Shown here: positions 1 through 12,426 of the stretch, one piece after another
How the letters are laid out: each line of letters opens with the position of its first letter
Position numbering within the stretch: position 1 is the stretch's first letter
From: Plotosus lineatus
Lineage: Eukaryota > Chordata > Actinopteri > Siluriformes > Plotosidae
Assembly: GCA_024760905.1 (NCBI GenBank)
Contig: CM045745.1
Location: 2,945,001-3,009,000, forward strand
Length of the DNA: 64,000 bases
Reading direction: 5' to 3'
Notes under the pieces: model-generated
The model's database searches: none
Seen by the model: only the letters and a program-made list of their open reading frames with translations
What the model was told of the DNA's origin: nothing
Program-made: the position numbers and the translations under genes

Positions 1-197
1 GTCGAGCATGTTTGGTAATTGTGGCGTTATTATGAAATAAGATAGGATTGTTGTGGAAGAAGAGATGAAACTGAAAAGGCTTTTGGTAATCAAACATGGG
101 CACGGTTAAAAAGTATAAGAGCACGTCAGGATACACAACAAACAGTAGCTGACAATCTTCTTTAGGTTTTCTTTCAATTGCAATTACTAAGTACATG
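1..197. other. Left flank of GA array, no gene seen
   Basis: Ordinary mixed-composition sequence leading into the GA-rich array. No coding or RNA feature is supportable. Confidence 0.5.
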
Positions 198-207
198 AAG
201 AGAGAGC

Positions 208-257
<50 letters not shown>

Positions 258-870
258 CAAAGAGCAAGAGAAAAAGAAAGCAAGACAAAGATAGAGAGAG
301 ACAGAGAGACAGACACACCGAGAGGAAGACAGAGAGAGAGAACCACAGATACAGAGAATGAGAAAGAGAGACACAGTGAGAGACAGAGAGAGTGAAAGAG
401 AAACAAAGAGAGAGAGTGTGACAGAAAGAGACAGAGAGAACAAGAAAGAAAGAGATAGAGACAGTGAGAGACAGACATAGACTGAGAGAGAGAGAAAGAG
501 AGAGAGAGACAGAGGGAGAAAGAGAGAGAGACAGTGAGAGAGAGACACAGACACAAAAAGAGAGAGAGAGAGAGAGAGAGAGGCAGACAGAGAGAGAGAG
601 ACAGAGACACGGTGAGACAGAGAGAGAGAGAGACAAAGAGAGACAGATACAGCGAGATAAAGACAGAGAGACACACACAAAGACACAGAGCAAGAGAGAG
701 AGAGACACACACAGAGATAGAAACAGAGAGACAGAACAGAGCGAGAGCGATGGAAAAAGAGAGACAGAGAGAGATGCACACCGAGAGAAATAGAGCAAGA
801 GAGAGAGAGAGAGACAGAGAAGGACAGAGAGAATGAAATAGACACAAAGAGAGCAAGACTAACAGAAAGA

Positions 871-922
<52 letters not shown>

Positions 923-1159
923 GACAGAGAGACAAAGAGCAAGAGAAAAAGAAAGCAAGACAGAGAGAGAGAGAAACACAGAGACAGAGAACGAGAAAGA
1001 GAGTCACAGTGAGAGACAGACAGAGTGAAAGAGAAACAAAGAGAGAGAGTGTGACAGAAAGAGACAGAGAGAGACAGAAAGTAAGAGACAGCGAGACAAC
1101 GAGAGCGAGAGAGAGAGAGACAGAGCGAGAGCGAGAGAGAGAGACAGAGAGAGAGAGAC

Positions 1160-1202
<43 letters not shown>

Positions 1203-2541
1203 CGGAGAGACACAGAGAGACAGTGGTGACAGAAAGAAACAGACAGAGAAAGTGAGAGAGGAAACAGAGATGGATATAGTGAGAGAGAGACACAGAGAGA
1301 GTGTGATAGAGAGGCAGACAGAGAGAGACAGCGATAGAGAGACAGTGAGAGAGACAGAGGCAGACAGAGAGAGACAGACACAGAGACAGCGGCAGAGACA
1401 GAGAAAGTGAGACAGAGAGAAAGTGAGAGACAAAGACAGAGACAGAGATAGAAAGGAAGACAGAGAGACAAAGCGAGAGAGACAAAGAGAGAAAGAGAAA
1501 GAAAGGCACAGAGAGATAGCGAGAGAGAAAAATAGAGAGAGAAAGAGAAATAGAGCAAGAGAGAGAGACAGAGAGACAAATAGAGAGAAAGACAGAGAGA
1601 AAGAAAGAGAGACACAAAGAAAGAGACAGAGAAAAGGAGACAGAGACTGGTAGAGCCAGAGACACAGAGACAAAGAGAGATACACAGAGAGAAAGAAAGA
1701 GAGACACACAGAGAGAGACAAAAAGAGCAAGAGAAAGAGACAGGGAGTCAGAGAAAGAGACAGAGAGAGAGAGAAACAGAGAAAGAGACAGCGATAGAAA
1801 AAGGGAGAGAGAGACAAACAGAGAGACAGTGAGAAAGCAGGGGAAGAGACATAGACAGTGAGAGAGAGAGAGAAAGACAGGAGAGAGACAAAGAGAGAGA
1901 AAGATAGAGACAAACAGAGAGAGACAGAGAAGTGGAGACAGAGACACAGAGAGAGAGAGAGAGAAAGCGAGAACAACAGAAAGAGAGACAGAGAGTGAGA
2001 GAAAGAGACAGAGAGAGACAGAGAGAGAGACAGAGAGAAACATGCAGAGAAAAACAGAAAGAGACACAGAGAGAGACAGAGAGCATGATAGAGATACAGA
2101 CAGAGAAGGAGAGACAGAGAGGCAGCGAGGAAGAGATGAGAGTGACAGAAAGAAACAGAGACAGAGAAAGTGAGAGAGAGAGAGAGCCAGAGAGGCAGAC
2201 AGAGAAACAGCAAGAGAGAGTGTGAGAGAGAGAGAGAGGGACAGAGACAGACAGAGAGAAAGACAGAGAGCGACATGAAGACAGAGACACAGAGAAAGAG
2301 ACAGAGATAGACAGAGCGAGAAGGAGAAAGACAGAGAGAGACAGAGGGAGAAATACAGACAGAGAGCAATAGACAAAGAGAGACAGAGAGAGAGAGACAG
2401 AGAGAGACTGAGAGAGAGAGAGAGACAGAGAGCCACACACAGAGACACAGAGCAAGAGAGAGAGGGAGAGAGAGACAGAGAAAGACAGAGAGAAAGAAAT
2501 CGACACAAAGAGACCAATACCAACAGAAAGAGTGAGTGAGA

Positions 2542-2575
<34 letters not shown>

Positions 2576-2617
2576 AAGAGACAGAGAGACAAAGAGCAGG
2601 AGAAAAAGTAAGCAAGA

Positions 2618-2663
<46 letters not shown>

Positions 2664-3807
2664 CACCCAGAGGGAGACAGAGAAAGGGATAGAGAAACAC
2701 AGAGACAGAGAACGAGAAAGAGAAGCGCAGGGAGAGACAGTTAAAGAGAAACAAAGAGAGAGAGTGTGACAGAAAGAGATAGAAAGAGACAGAGAAAGTG
2801 AGAGACAGCAAGACAGCGAGAGAAAGAGAGCGAGAGAGAGAGAGAGAGAGAGAAGGACAGAGCAAGAGAGATAGAGAGGCAGACAGAGAGAGAGACAGAG
2901 AGAGAGACAGAGAGAGAGAGTGAAAGACAGAGAGAGTGAGAGACAGAGAGCGAGAGACACATAGAGGGGCAGAGAGACAAAGACACAGACACAGCATGAC
3001 AGAAAGAGAGACCGAGAGGCAGACAGAGAGAAAGCGAGAGAGAGACTGAGACAGAGCAATAGAAAGGCTGACAGAGAGAGACAGAGACAGTAAGACAGAG
3101 TGCGAGACACAGAGAGAGATAGAGACAGAGAGTGAGAGAGGGAGAAAGAGACAAAGAGAGAGACAGACAGAGAGATAGAGACAGAGATAGAGAGACAGAG
3201 ACACAGAGAAAGCATGACAGAGAGCGAGAGAGGAAGAAAGGGAGGCAGACAGAGAGAAAGCAGGAGAGAGCGAGGCAGAGAAAGAGAGACAGAGAGAGTG
3301 AGAGACAAACACAGAAAGAGAGAGAAAGATAGAAAGGAAGACAGAGAGACAGAGAGAAAAACAGAGCAAGAGAGAGAGAGAGAGAGGGGGACAGAGACAG
3401 AAAGAGAGAAAGACAGAGAGACATGACGAGACACAGAGAAAGAGACAGAGATAGACAGAGCGAGAAGGAGAAAGACAGAGAGAAAGAAACAGTGAGACTG
3501 AGAGAGAGATAGACAGACAGAATCCGGTAGAGAAAGAGACACAGAGAAAGAAAGACACAGAGAGAGCAAGAGAAAGAGAGAGCGAGAGAAAGAGACAGAG
3601 AGAGAAACAGAGAGCGAGCGAGAGAAGAGAGACAGAGACAAAGAAAGAGAGACAGAAAAACAAAGCGATACAGAGAGACAGAAAGCGAGAAACAGAGAAA
3701 GAGAGAGAGACAGAGTGAGAGAGTCAGAGAGAGTGAGAAAGAGACAGAGAGAGAGGCAGAGAGAGACAGAAAGAAGGAAAGACAGAGAGAGAGAAACAGA
3801 GAGACAC

Positions 3808-3859
<52 letters not shown>

Positions 3860-4996
3860 AGTGGAACAGAAAGAGACAGAAAGAGAGCCAGACAGAGAGA
3901 CAGCAAGAGCGAGAGAGAGTGAGAAAAAGAGACAGAGAGAGAGAGAAAGACAGAGACACACACAGAGACACAAAGAAAGACAAAGAGACAGAGAGACACA
4001 CAGAGATAGAAACAGAGAGAGAGAACAGAGCGAGAGAGAGAGAGAGAGACAGAGAAAGACAGAGAGACAGAAATAGACACAAAGAGAGCGAGACCAACAG
4101 AAAGAGTGAGAGAGAGACAGAGGGACAGAGGGACAAAGAGCAAGGGAAAAAGAAAGCAAGACAAAGATAGAGCGAGAGAGAGAGAGAGACAGAGAAACAG
4201 ACACAACGAGAGGGAGACAGAGAAAGAGATAGAGAAACACAGAGACAGAGAACAAGAAAGAGAGACACAGGGAGAGACAGAGAGAGAGGAAGAGAAACAG
4301 AGAGAGAGAGAGAGTGTGACAGAAAGAGACGGAGAGAGACAGAGAAAGTGAGAGACAGAGAGACAGCGAGAGCGAGAGAGAGAGAGAGAGAGAGAAGGAC
4401 AGAGCAAGTGAGATAGAGAGGCACACCGAGAGAGAGACAGAGAGAAAGTGTGAGAGAGAGACAGAGAGACATCGAGAGAGAGACAGATATAGTGAGAGAC
4501 AGAGAGAGAGACAGAGAGGCAGACAGAGAGAGAGAAAGAGACAGAGACACAGAGACAGCGTGACAGAGACAGAGAAAGTGAGAGACAAAGACAGAGACAG
4601 AGATAGAAAGGAAGGCAGAGAGACAAAGCGAGAGACAGAGAAAGAGAGAAAGAAAGGCACAGAGAGACAGAGAGAAAGAAAGACGTATATAGAGAGAGAG
4701 AGACAGAGAGAGAGAAAAAGACAGAGAGAGAAAGAGGAAATATATAGAGAAAGAGAAAGAGAGAGAGAAAGAAAGAGAAACACAAAGAAAGAGACAGAGA
4801 AAATGAGACAGAAAGACAGAGAGAAAGAAAGAGAGACACAGAGAGAGACAGAGAGAGAGAGGGGAGAAAGACAGAGGGAAAGAGAAACAAAGAAAGAGAC
4901 AGAGAAAAGGAGACAGAAAGAGATACACACAGAGAAACAGAGACAGAGAACAGTACTGACAGAGACACAGAGAGAGAGAGACACAGAGAGAAAGAA

Positions 4997-5041
<45 letters not shown>

Positions 5042-5764
5042 TAGAGAGAGAATCAGAGAAAGTGACAGAGATAGAAACAGGTAGAGAGAGACAGAGAGAG
5101 AAAAACAGAGAGACACAGAGAGAAAGGCAGAGGGAGAGACAGAGACAGTAAGAGAGAGGAAGACAGGGAGAGAGAGACAAAGAGAGAGAAAGATAGAGAG
5201 ACAAATAAAGAGAGACAGAGAAGGGGAGACAGAGAGACACAGAGAGAGACAGCGAGACAGAGAGCAAGTGAGGGACAAGACAGACAGAGACACAAAGACA
5301 AAGAGAGAGAGACAGCGAGAGAAAAACAGAAAAAGAGACAGAGAGAGAGACAAAGAAAGTGAGAGACACACACACACACACACACACACACAGAGAAACA
5401 GAGCAAGCAGTAGAGAGACAGTGAGAAAGAAACAGAGAGAGAGAGAGACAGAGAAAAACAAAGAGAGACAGAGAGAGAGAGAGAGACAGAGACAGAAAGA
5501 GACAGACGGAGAGAACCAGGCAAAGAGAAACAGAAAGGTACACAGAGAGACAAAGAGTGTGATAGAGATAGAGATACAGACAGAGAAGAAGAGACAGAGA
5601 GACAGCGAGAAAGAGAGACAGACAGACAGAGAGAGCAAGAGACAGAGAAAGCGAGAGAGCTAGAGAGGCAGACAGAGCAAGACTGGAAGACAGAGAGAGC
5701 GAGAGAAAGAGACAGAGAGAGATAGAGACAGAAACAGGGTGAGAGATAGAGAGACAGAAAGAGT

Positions 5765-5802
<38 letters not shown>

Positions 5803-6712
5803 ACAAGACAGCCAGAGAGTGAGAAACAGAGAGAGAGAGACAGAGAGTGTGACAAAGAGAGACAGTGAGAGACAGAGCGAAAAAGAGAGAGACAGAGAGA
5901 CAGCAAGAGAGATAGAGAGGCAGACAGAGAGACAGAGAGATACAAAGAGAGAGAGACAGATAGAGAGGCAGACACAGAGACAGCTATAGACAGAGAGAGC
6001 AAGAGACGGAGAGACAGAGAGAGTGCGAGGGAGATAGAGAGACAGACAGAGAGAGAGACAGAGAAAGTGAGAGAGAGACAGAGAGACAGCAAGAGAAATA
6101 GAGTGAGAGAGAGAGACATAGAGAGTGAGAGAGATAGAGAGGCAGACAGAGAGAGACAGAGAGACACAGAGAGTGAGAGTTACAGAAAGAAACAGAGACA
6201 GAGAAAGTGAGAGAGAGAGAGAGAGAGAGAGCCAGAGAGGCAGACAGAGAAACAACAAGAGAGAGAGAGAGAGAGAGAGAGTAAGACAGAGACAGAGAGC
6301 GTAAGAGAGAGACAGACTGAGAGAGAGTGATAGAGAGGCAGACACAGAGAGAGAGACAGAGAGGCAGACAGAGAGAGTGAGAGACAGTGAGACAGAGAGA
6401 GAGAGAATCAGAGTGAGAGCGAAAGACAGAGAGAGTGAGAGACAGAGAGCAAGAGACACATAGAGGGGCAGATAGACAAAGAGACAAAGACACAGAGAAG
6501 CGAGACAGAAAGAGAGACAGAGAGGCAGACAGAGAGAAAGCGAGAGAGAGAGACTGAGACAGAGCAATAGAGAGGCAGATAGAGAGAGCGATAGAGAGAC
6601 TGACAGAGAGACAGAGACAGTGAGACAGAGTGAGAGACACAGAGAGAGCGAGACAGAGCGAGAGGGAGAAAGAGACAGCGACAAAGAGAGAGAGACAGAG
6701 ACAGAGAGAGAC

Positions 6713-6752
<40 letters not shown>

Positions 6753-6898
6753 AGCATGACAGAGAGTGAGAGAGGAAGAAACATAGCAAGAGAGAGAGAG
6801 AGAGACACAGAGAGAGAGAGAGACAACGAGAGAGAGAAAGAGAGACTAACACAGAGAGACAGAAAGAAGGGGAGACAGATAGAGAAACAAAGAGACAC

Positions 6899-6940
<42 letters not shown>

Positions 6941-7069
6941 AGCGGAACAGAAAGAGACAGAGAGAGAAAGCGAGCCAGAGAGCCAGACAGAGAGACAGCG
7001 AGAGCGAGCAAGAGAGACAGACAGAGAGAAAGTGAGAGACAGAGACAGACAAAGAAATAAACAGAGACC

Positions 7070-7125
<56 letters not shown>
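198..7125. repeat. 6.9 kb GAGA/GACAGA purine-strand mosaic satellite
   Basis: About 6.9 kb in which the + strand is almost only G and A with spaced C (units such as GAGACAGAGA, GAGAGACACA). Pure (GA)n runs occur at about 873-919, 2620-2656, 3812-3854 and 7071-7125, and a (CA)n run at 5366-5392. It is not a plain microsatellite. Longer irregular segments recur: a segment starting GAGCAAGAGAAAAAG lies near 261, 933, 2594 and 4137; one containing GAGCGAGAAGGAGAAAGAC lies near 2310 and 3457; one with AGACTGAGACAGAGCAATAG lies near 3043 and 6551. The minus strand is free of stop codons for up to 1,997 codons, but it encodes only a Leu/Ser/Cys/Val/Phe string, which is a composition artefact and not a gene. 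Confidence 0.97.
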
Positions 7126-7128
<3 letters not shown>

Positions 7129-8778
7129 TGATGTGATTTAAAGGAATTGGTCACGCCCAGCTTTTCTGAAACATGATCGCATACCAGTCGTGCTTATATA
7201 CCGTTATATCAATTACTAATTTTGACTAAATAATTACGAGTTTGGTACAGTCACAGCTTCCTGACTGAGGATTTGATTCGTCCTATAAGCTTCCCTTTGA
7301 ATAGAATAGATGATTTAGACCCAGTAACACTGTCTTATTCTGGCACATGAGTAACATCTCATGGCTTTAATCATGACGAGCACAATAGGTTTCCGAGTAC
7401 CTGTGAAAATGTGCATGAACTTTTCCTCTTTGTGTTTGAACACAACACCATTACAGAGATTTGATTTTGTCTACAAAAACTCACCGTGACGCAGCCTGGA
7501 TACAGATTAAATCCACGAGTGGATCTTATTCATTAAAATGGCACTGTGATTCATTACTGACTGACGAGTTAAACAAAGAACTACACGGAATCATATACCA
7601 CATGACCATCCCTTCATTTATAAGGAAGTAAAAATAGGTGATGCATTAAAGGAGAAAGCATGGCTGGTCAGGACACCGGAGACCTTTTACCTGCATGCTT
7701 TGCTCACTTGGAGGAAAGCAGCTCTTCCCCTTTGTCATCTTTATGCTTTCATGAACTATCTCAATCCTGAAAGCAGTGATCTGATCCAGGATGACAATGT
7801 TCCTGTTATCTATAGGTCAGATTATAACAGCCTCTGCAGTCACAGAGTTCTCAATTGACTGGAGTTATAAAGGCCGCTCCACTGTAGTAGTGTAGTAGTA
7901 GTAGTGTAGTAGTCCGTGTAGCTGTCCTGGGGGTAAGTGGGCACTAAACTATGGTTTTACCTTCAATTTTTCACTGATGACGTGCAGGTTACATATTTTC
8001 TCCTTACTTTTCAGCCTTGCGTTTTTATATTCCACACACACTACAATCACTGAATATAAAATGTTAAGAGGACACCTGAGTTCTGAAGCCATGCAGCCCA
8101 GAATTTAACCAATGGTGTCTTGGTCATTTATGGTGAGCAGAAACACCTTTTGTTTTTTCCAGATTCATTTTTCTTTAGAGAATACACACTGAAAAAAGTT
8201 TTGGTATAAAGCAAACAGGTGAAACTTGTTGATCAAGGTCATGAGAAAGCAGGATTAGCTGGTGTGATGGAGTTGGGAAATCATATACCGCACTTCCCTC
8301 TGGCCATGTCTTCAAAGAGTAACGACAATCTCGACTTGAAAGTGCCGCTGGGACAATAAAACTCAAGTACTAAGACATTCCTGGCAGTAAAAACTAATCA
8401 AGTGTATAAAACTGCATTCCGCGTACAATTCTAAGAAGGATGATGCACAGGCAGTGAATCCGTGTAACCCTAAAGCAAACACCTACCGCAACTGACTCAC
8501 CCTCTGGAGGTGTGGAATATTTTATACAATACCTTCGATTATGTTGAGTCAAGGCAGGTTTTTTCAAGTTAAATGAGCTACATAACACCAATGTGGCTGG
8601 AGTTAGCAGACTTCGTCCCTCCAAGCCATCGGGTTCACAAAAGAATATTGTGTGCTTTTGTGCAGGCAGGGTTATTTTCTTAAAAAAAAAAAAGTGGTCT
8701 GACAGTTTCCATAATACCAAATAAACTGTCAGACTGACAAACAATTTAATAGTAAAAATAAAAAGCAATGTATGTAAC
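7126..8778. other. Non-repetitive spacer with short GTA repeat
   Basis: About 1.65 kb of mixed AT-rich sequence with no recognisable gene. A short GTA-type repeat lies at 7884-7913 and an A-run near 8681. Short ORFs here have no recognisable similarity. Confidence 0.5.
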
Positions 8779-8903
8779 CAGTGCTTCTCAAATAGCGGGG
8801 CGCGGTATGATACTAGGGGTGGCACGGTGTGATGGGGGAGCGCATATGACCCTGGGGAACATGCTTCTTCTTCTTCTTCTTGTTTTCCTTTAGACGGCTC
8901 CCT

Positions 8904-9452
8904 TCAGGGGTCCCCACAGCGAATCACCTGTCTCCATTTCAGCCTATCCTGTGCATCTTTCTCTCTTACACCAACTACCTTCATGTCTTCCTTCACTACA
9001 TCCATAAATCTCCTCTTTGGTCTTCCTCTAGACCTTCTGCCTGGTAGTCCCAATTTCAGCATCTTACTACCGATGTACTCACTATCCCTCCTCTGTACGT
9101 GTCCAAACCATCTCCATCTAGCCTCTCTGACTTTGTCTCCAAACCTCTTACATGGGCTATATTCATTTCTAATCCTATCCAAAAGAGAACCTGAACATTT
9201 TCATCTCTGCGACTTCCAGCACTGCCTCCTGTGTTTTCCTCAGCGCCACTGTTTCTAAACCATACAACATCGCTGGCTCATCACCGTCTTGTACACTTTT
9301 CCTTTCATTCTTGCTGATACCTTTGATACCTTCCTTTCACACCGGACACCTTTCCTCCAGCCATTCCAACCTGCCTGCACACGCTTCTTCACCTCTTTTC
9401 CACACTCACCATTGCTCTGGATTGTTGAGCCTAAGTACGTAAAATCCTCCAT
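8904..9452 (-). pseudogene. RTE-like LINE copy 1, RT C-terminal region (broken)
   Basis: Two frames make up the C-terminal part of the LINE reverse transcriptase. 9255-9452 has DFTYLGSTIQSNGECGKEVK, the usual post-palm region, and 8904-9182 has RWFGHVQRRDSEYIG followed by GRPKRRFMDVVKEDM and the terminal CGDP. A frameshift and deletion separate the two, because part of the expected GLETV..RFSLGV segment is missing or out of frame between them. The protein ends about 35 bases before the repeat tail. Product known from the family: RT that primes on nicked target DNA. This copy is dead. Confidence 0.85.
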
Positions 9453-9599
9453 CTTCTTTAAATCTGCTCCCTGTTCCTCTCCCTCCCGTTTCTCTTGGGT
9501 CCTTCTCGTTCACACACATGTATTCTGTCTTACTGAGCCTAATCTTCATTCCTGTCCTTTCCAGGGCACACCACCACCTCTGTATATTTTCCTCTACTT

Positions 9600-10101
9600 G
9601 TCCTCTGCTCTTACTTTAGATCACAATGTCATCTGCAAACATCATAGTCCACGGGGATTCTTGTCTAAGAATCTTGTCTTCCTCATGCAATACCACAGTT
9701 CCTCTCTCGACACCCAATCATATGCTTTCTCCAGATCCACAAAGGCACAATGTAGCTCCCTGTGACCTTCTCTATACTTATAGAGAAGTATATAACAACC
9801 TCAAAGCAAACACTGCATCTGAAGTGCTCTTTCTTGGCATGAAACCTAACTGTTGTTCACAGATGCTGACCTCTGCCCTTAGTCTAGCTTCCACTATTCT
9901 TTCCCATAACTTCATCTTATGGCTCATCAACTTTATCCCTCTGTAGTTGCCACAACTCTGTACATCTCCCTTGTTATTAAAAACGGGCACCAGCACACTT
10001 GTCTTCCGTTCCTCCGGCAACCTCTCACTCTCTAAGACCTTGTTGAATGTTCTTGTCAGAAAATCTGCTGCTACCTCTCCGAGACAATTCCATACCTCCA
10101 C
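9600..10101 (-). pseudogene. RTE-like LINE copy 1, reverse transcriptase core (broken)
   Basis: 9778-10101 carries RT palm/finger motifs: SVLVPVFNNKGDVQSCGNYR, then GIKLMSHKMKLWERIVEARL and QLGFMPRKSTSDAVFALRLL. The catalytic FADD box is readable at about 9625-9650 as MMFADDIVI, followed by a stop. The stretch between them has lost frame. Asp residues of the active site are therefore present in DNA but not in one open frame. Confidence 0.85.
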
Positions 10102-10111
10102 CGGTATGTCA

Positions 10112-10551
10112 TCAGGACCTACTGCCTTTCCAACTCTTCACCCTCTTCAATGCCCTCCTCACTTCACCCTTACTAATCTTTGCTACTTCCTGGTCCTCAA
10201 TAGTCACCTCTTCTACTCTTTTTTCTTGATCATTTTCGGCATTCATCAGCTCTCCAAAGTACTCTTTCCATCTTCCCAGCACACTTCTGTCATCAGTCAA
10301 TACATTTCCCACTGTCCTTAATCACTAACTTGCTGAATGCCCTACCCATCTCTATTTCTCTGCTGTGCCAACCTGTATAAATTATTTTCTCCCTCCTTAC
10401 TGTCCAACCTAGCATACAAGTCATCATACGCCCTCTGTTTGGCCTTTGACTTTCGCCTTATGCTGTGTATCCCTGTACTCCTGTTTACTCTCTTCAGTCC
10501 TCTCAATGTCCCACTTCCTCTTCCTTTGTACACACTCCTGCACTTCCTCAT
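10112..10551 (-). pseudogene. RTE-like LINE copy 1, endonuclease-RT linker (broken)
   Basis: Two short frames (10342-10551 and 10112-10312) show the basic linker between endonuclease and RT. The first has KAKQRAYDDLYARLDSKEGE and YRLAQQRNRDG. The second has GRWKEYFGELMNAENDQEKR, followed by the start of the RT domain near VRRALKRVKSWKG. The expected GPDDIP-type motif is disrupted at the end of the second frame. Residues are typical of the RWxEYFxxLMN block before the RT of RTE/L2-like elements. Confidence 0.75.
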
Positions 10552-10717
10552 TCCACCACCAAGTGCACCACCTTATCTACTTTCATTCCAGAGGACACAC
10601 CTTCTACCTGTCTCCCTGATCACATTTGCTGTGGTTATCCAGTCATCTGGAAGCATATCCTGACCACCCAAAGCCTGTTTCAACTCCTCCTTAAAGACAA
10701 CCACACACTCTTCCTTT

Positions 10718-11292
10718 TTAAGCTTTCACCAATTTGTCTTCTTCTCTGCCTTTGCCTTCTTCTTCTTCTTCCTCACCATCAGTCATCCTGGACACCACCA
10801 TCCTATGCTGTCTGGCAACACTCTCCCCTACTACTACTTTGCACTCACTGACTTCCTTCAAATTACATCGTCTACAGAAGATGTAGTCTACCTGTGTGCT
10901 CTTACCTCCACTTTTATGAGTCACCCTATGCTCCTGTCTCTTCTGGAAGAAAGTATTCATCACAGGCATTTCCATCCTTTTTGCAAAATCTATCAACATC
11001 TGTCCTTCTGTATTCCTGTCCTGGATACCACTTCCTTGTCCCCTCTGTTGCCTGCACCAACATGTCCATTGAAGTCTGCACCAATGACCACTCTTTCACC
11101 TCTCAGAGTACACTGCATCACTTCATCTAACTCACTCCAGAATCGCTCCTTCTCTTCTAGCTCATACCCTGCCTGTGGGGCATAAGCACTAACAACATTG
11201 AACATCATGCCTTCGATTTCTAACTTGAGACTCATCACTCTGTCTGACACTCTTTTCACTTCTAGAACATTCCTGACAGACCCTTCCTTCAA
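10718..11292 (-). pseudogene. RTE-like LINE copy 1, APE-type endonuclease (broken)
   Basis: Frame 10993-11292 holds VLEVKRVSDRVMSLKLEIEG, VSAYAPQAGYE and VVIGADFNGHVGAGN, which are the APE-like endonuclease motifs (SAYAP, GDFN-type). Frame 10718-10999 continues with MEMPVMNTFFQKRQEHRVTH, QVDYIF and ARQHRMVV, the latter equivalent to the SDH/SRHR motif. A small overlap of the two frames near 10993-10999 marks a frameshift. The N-terminal endonuclease part lies beyond the insertion at 11289-11849. Confidence 0.85.
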
Positions 11293-11849
11293 GATAAGAT
11301 AAGATAAGATACAGCTTTATTAATCTCACAATGGAGAAATTCACTGTTACAGGCTCTTGAGGTACCATCAGTAGGGGGTGCAAAAATAGATACATATACA
11401 ATACAATAATACATATACATACATACACACATACATATATATTATATAAGTAAATAAATAAATAGATACATAAATAGTATAAAGTAATATACAATAAAAA
11501 AGAAAAAGAAAGGAACAACTTTGTAGACTGGCCTATATTCAAGGGTATATGTATCTGAGGGCAGAGTAGATGGGTTGATATGTCAACGGGTATGATATGT
11601 TCACAGTCAGTGGGGTAGATGTGTTTGATTAAAGTGCACGGGGTTTTTGTTGTACGTAACCGATATTTTCACAGACAGTTACAAAGTGGGGTTGTACAGT
11701 CTGACAGCGGTGGGAATGAACGAACTGCGGTAGCGCTCCTTCCTACACTGAGGATGTCTCAGTCGTCCACTGAAGGAGCTACTCAGCTTCTCTACAGTCT
11801 GGTGCAGTGGGTGAGAGCTGTTGACCATGATGGATGTGAGCTTTGATGA
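11289..11849 (-). mobile_element. Repeat with Rex1-like 3' tail inserted in LINE copy 1
   Basis: This block interrupts the endonuclease region of the RTE-like LINE. Its left edge is a GATAA repeat (aagataagataagata), followed by ctttattaatctcacaatgg and agaaattc. In reverse this reads as a GGGAAATT..AATAAAG..(TATCT)n-type end, similar to the 3' end of Rex1/Babar non-LTR elements of fish. The remainder to about 11849 has no recognisable coding capacity. Family assignment is from the tail only; a SINE using a Rex1-like tail is equally possible. Confidence 0.5.
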
Positions 11850-12426
11850 ATCCTACTCCATTTCTCTTCCATCCACACCATGATAAAACTGCTTAAACCC
11901 TGCTCCTAAGCTTCTGCCTTTTCTACCTTATCCCGCTTGGGACCGGTATGAGGAAGAACACTGGCTTGTGCCCCCCTCATGGCTGCATTACCCTGAGGAA
12001 CATGCTTTTCTGGAATTGTGTACGAGAATTAAGTGTAATTGCACCTCCACTCCACTAGTTGGCAGTGGCGTTCTGATTGTCGCACTATGGTGGTTTTTCG
12101 CCAGAGCGAACGATATGAAGTGCAGTAAACAACCCCTCAAGAAACAACACAGAAAAATTTATAACAGAACGGAAAAGAAAGGTGGAGTGTGACGGCGATA
12201 TTAAGACATAAGTAAGTTGAATGACTTTAAATAAGAATGTTATTTTTTTATTTTAGGCACATTGGTGCACTTTAAATTGTTTCGATTACAGGTTTAAAAA
12301 CAATGTTAATGAAGTTTTTCTTTATTGTAAGTTGAACTATATTCTTTCTTTTTTTTGTTTTTAATGTTAATAAAGATACAATGTTATGCAGAGGTGTACT
12401 AATAATTTTATAGTCAAATAATACTA

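Larger units (their letters stand above)
8867..11989 (-). mobile_element. RTE-like LINE copy 1, 5'-truncated and broken
   Basis: Minus-strand non-LTR retrotransposon with its 3' end at the left: a short 3' UTR then a (GAA)n-type tail at about 8867-8881. It is bounded by an 18-bp duplication with one mismatch: accctggggaacatgctt at 8849-8866 and accctgaggaacatgctt at 11990-12007. Recognisable pieces in order are endonuclease, linker, reverse transcriptase with FADD, and a basic C-terminal tail. They fall in several frames with stops, so it is inactive. A 560-bp repeat interrupts it near 11289-11849, and LINE sequence resumes at 11850 (GRSLGAGFKQFYHGVDG-like). RTE assignment rests on domain order, absence of ORF1 and the short repeat tail, and is inferred. 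Confidence 0.85.

Noticed and set aside
174..6167. 1,997-codon minus-strand ORF (and several others of 200-965 codons) rich in Leu/Ser
   Set aside because: A CT/GT-repeat strand lacks TAA, TAG and TGA by composition; frames overlap in all phases and there is no complexity, domain or start context.
9289..9765. Plus-strand ORFs opposite the RTE-like LINE (also 9947-10321, 10465-11185, 32274-33005)
   Set aside because: They are antisense shadows of the minus-strand LINE frames.
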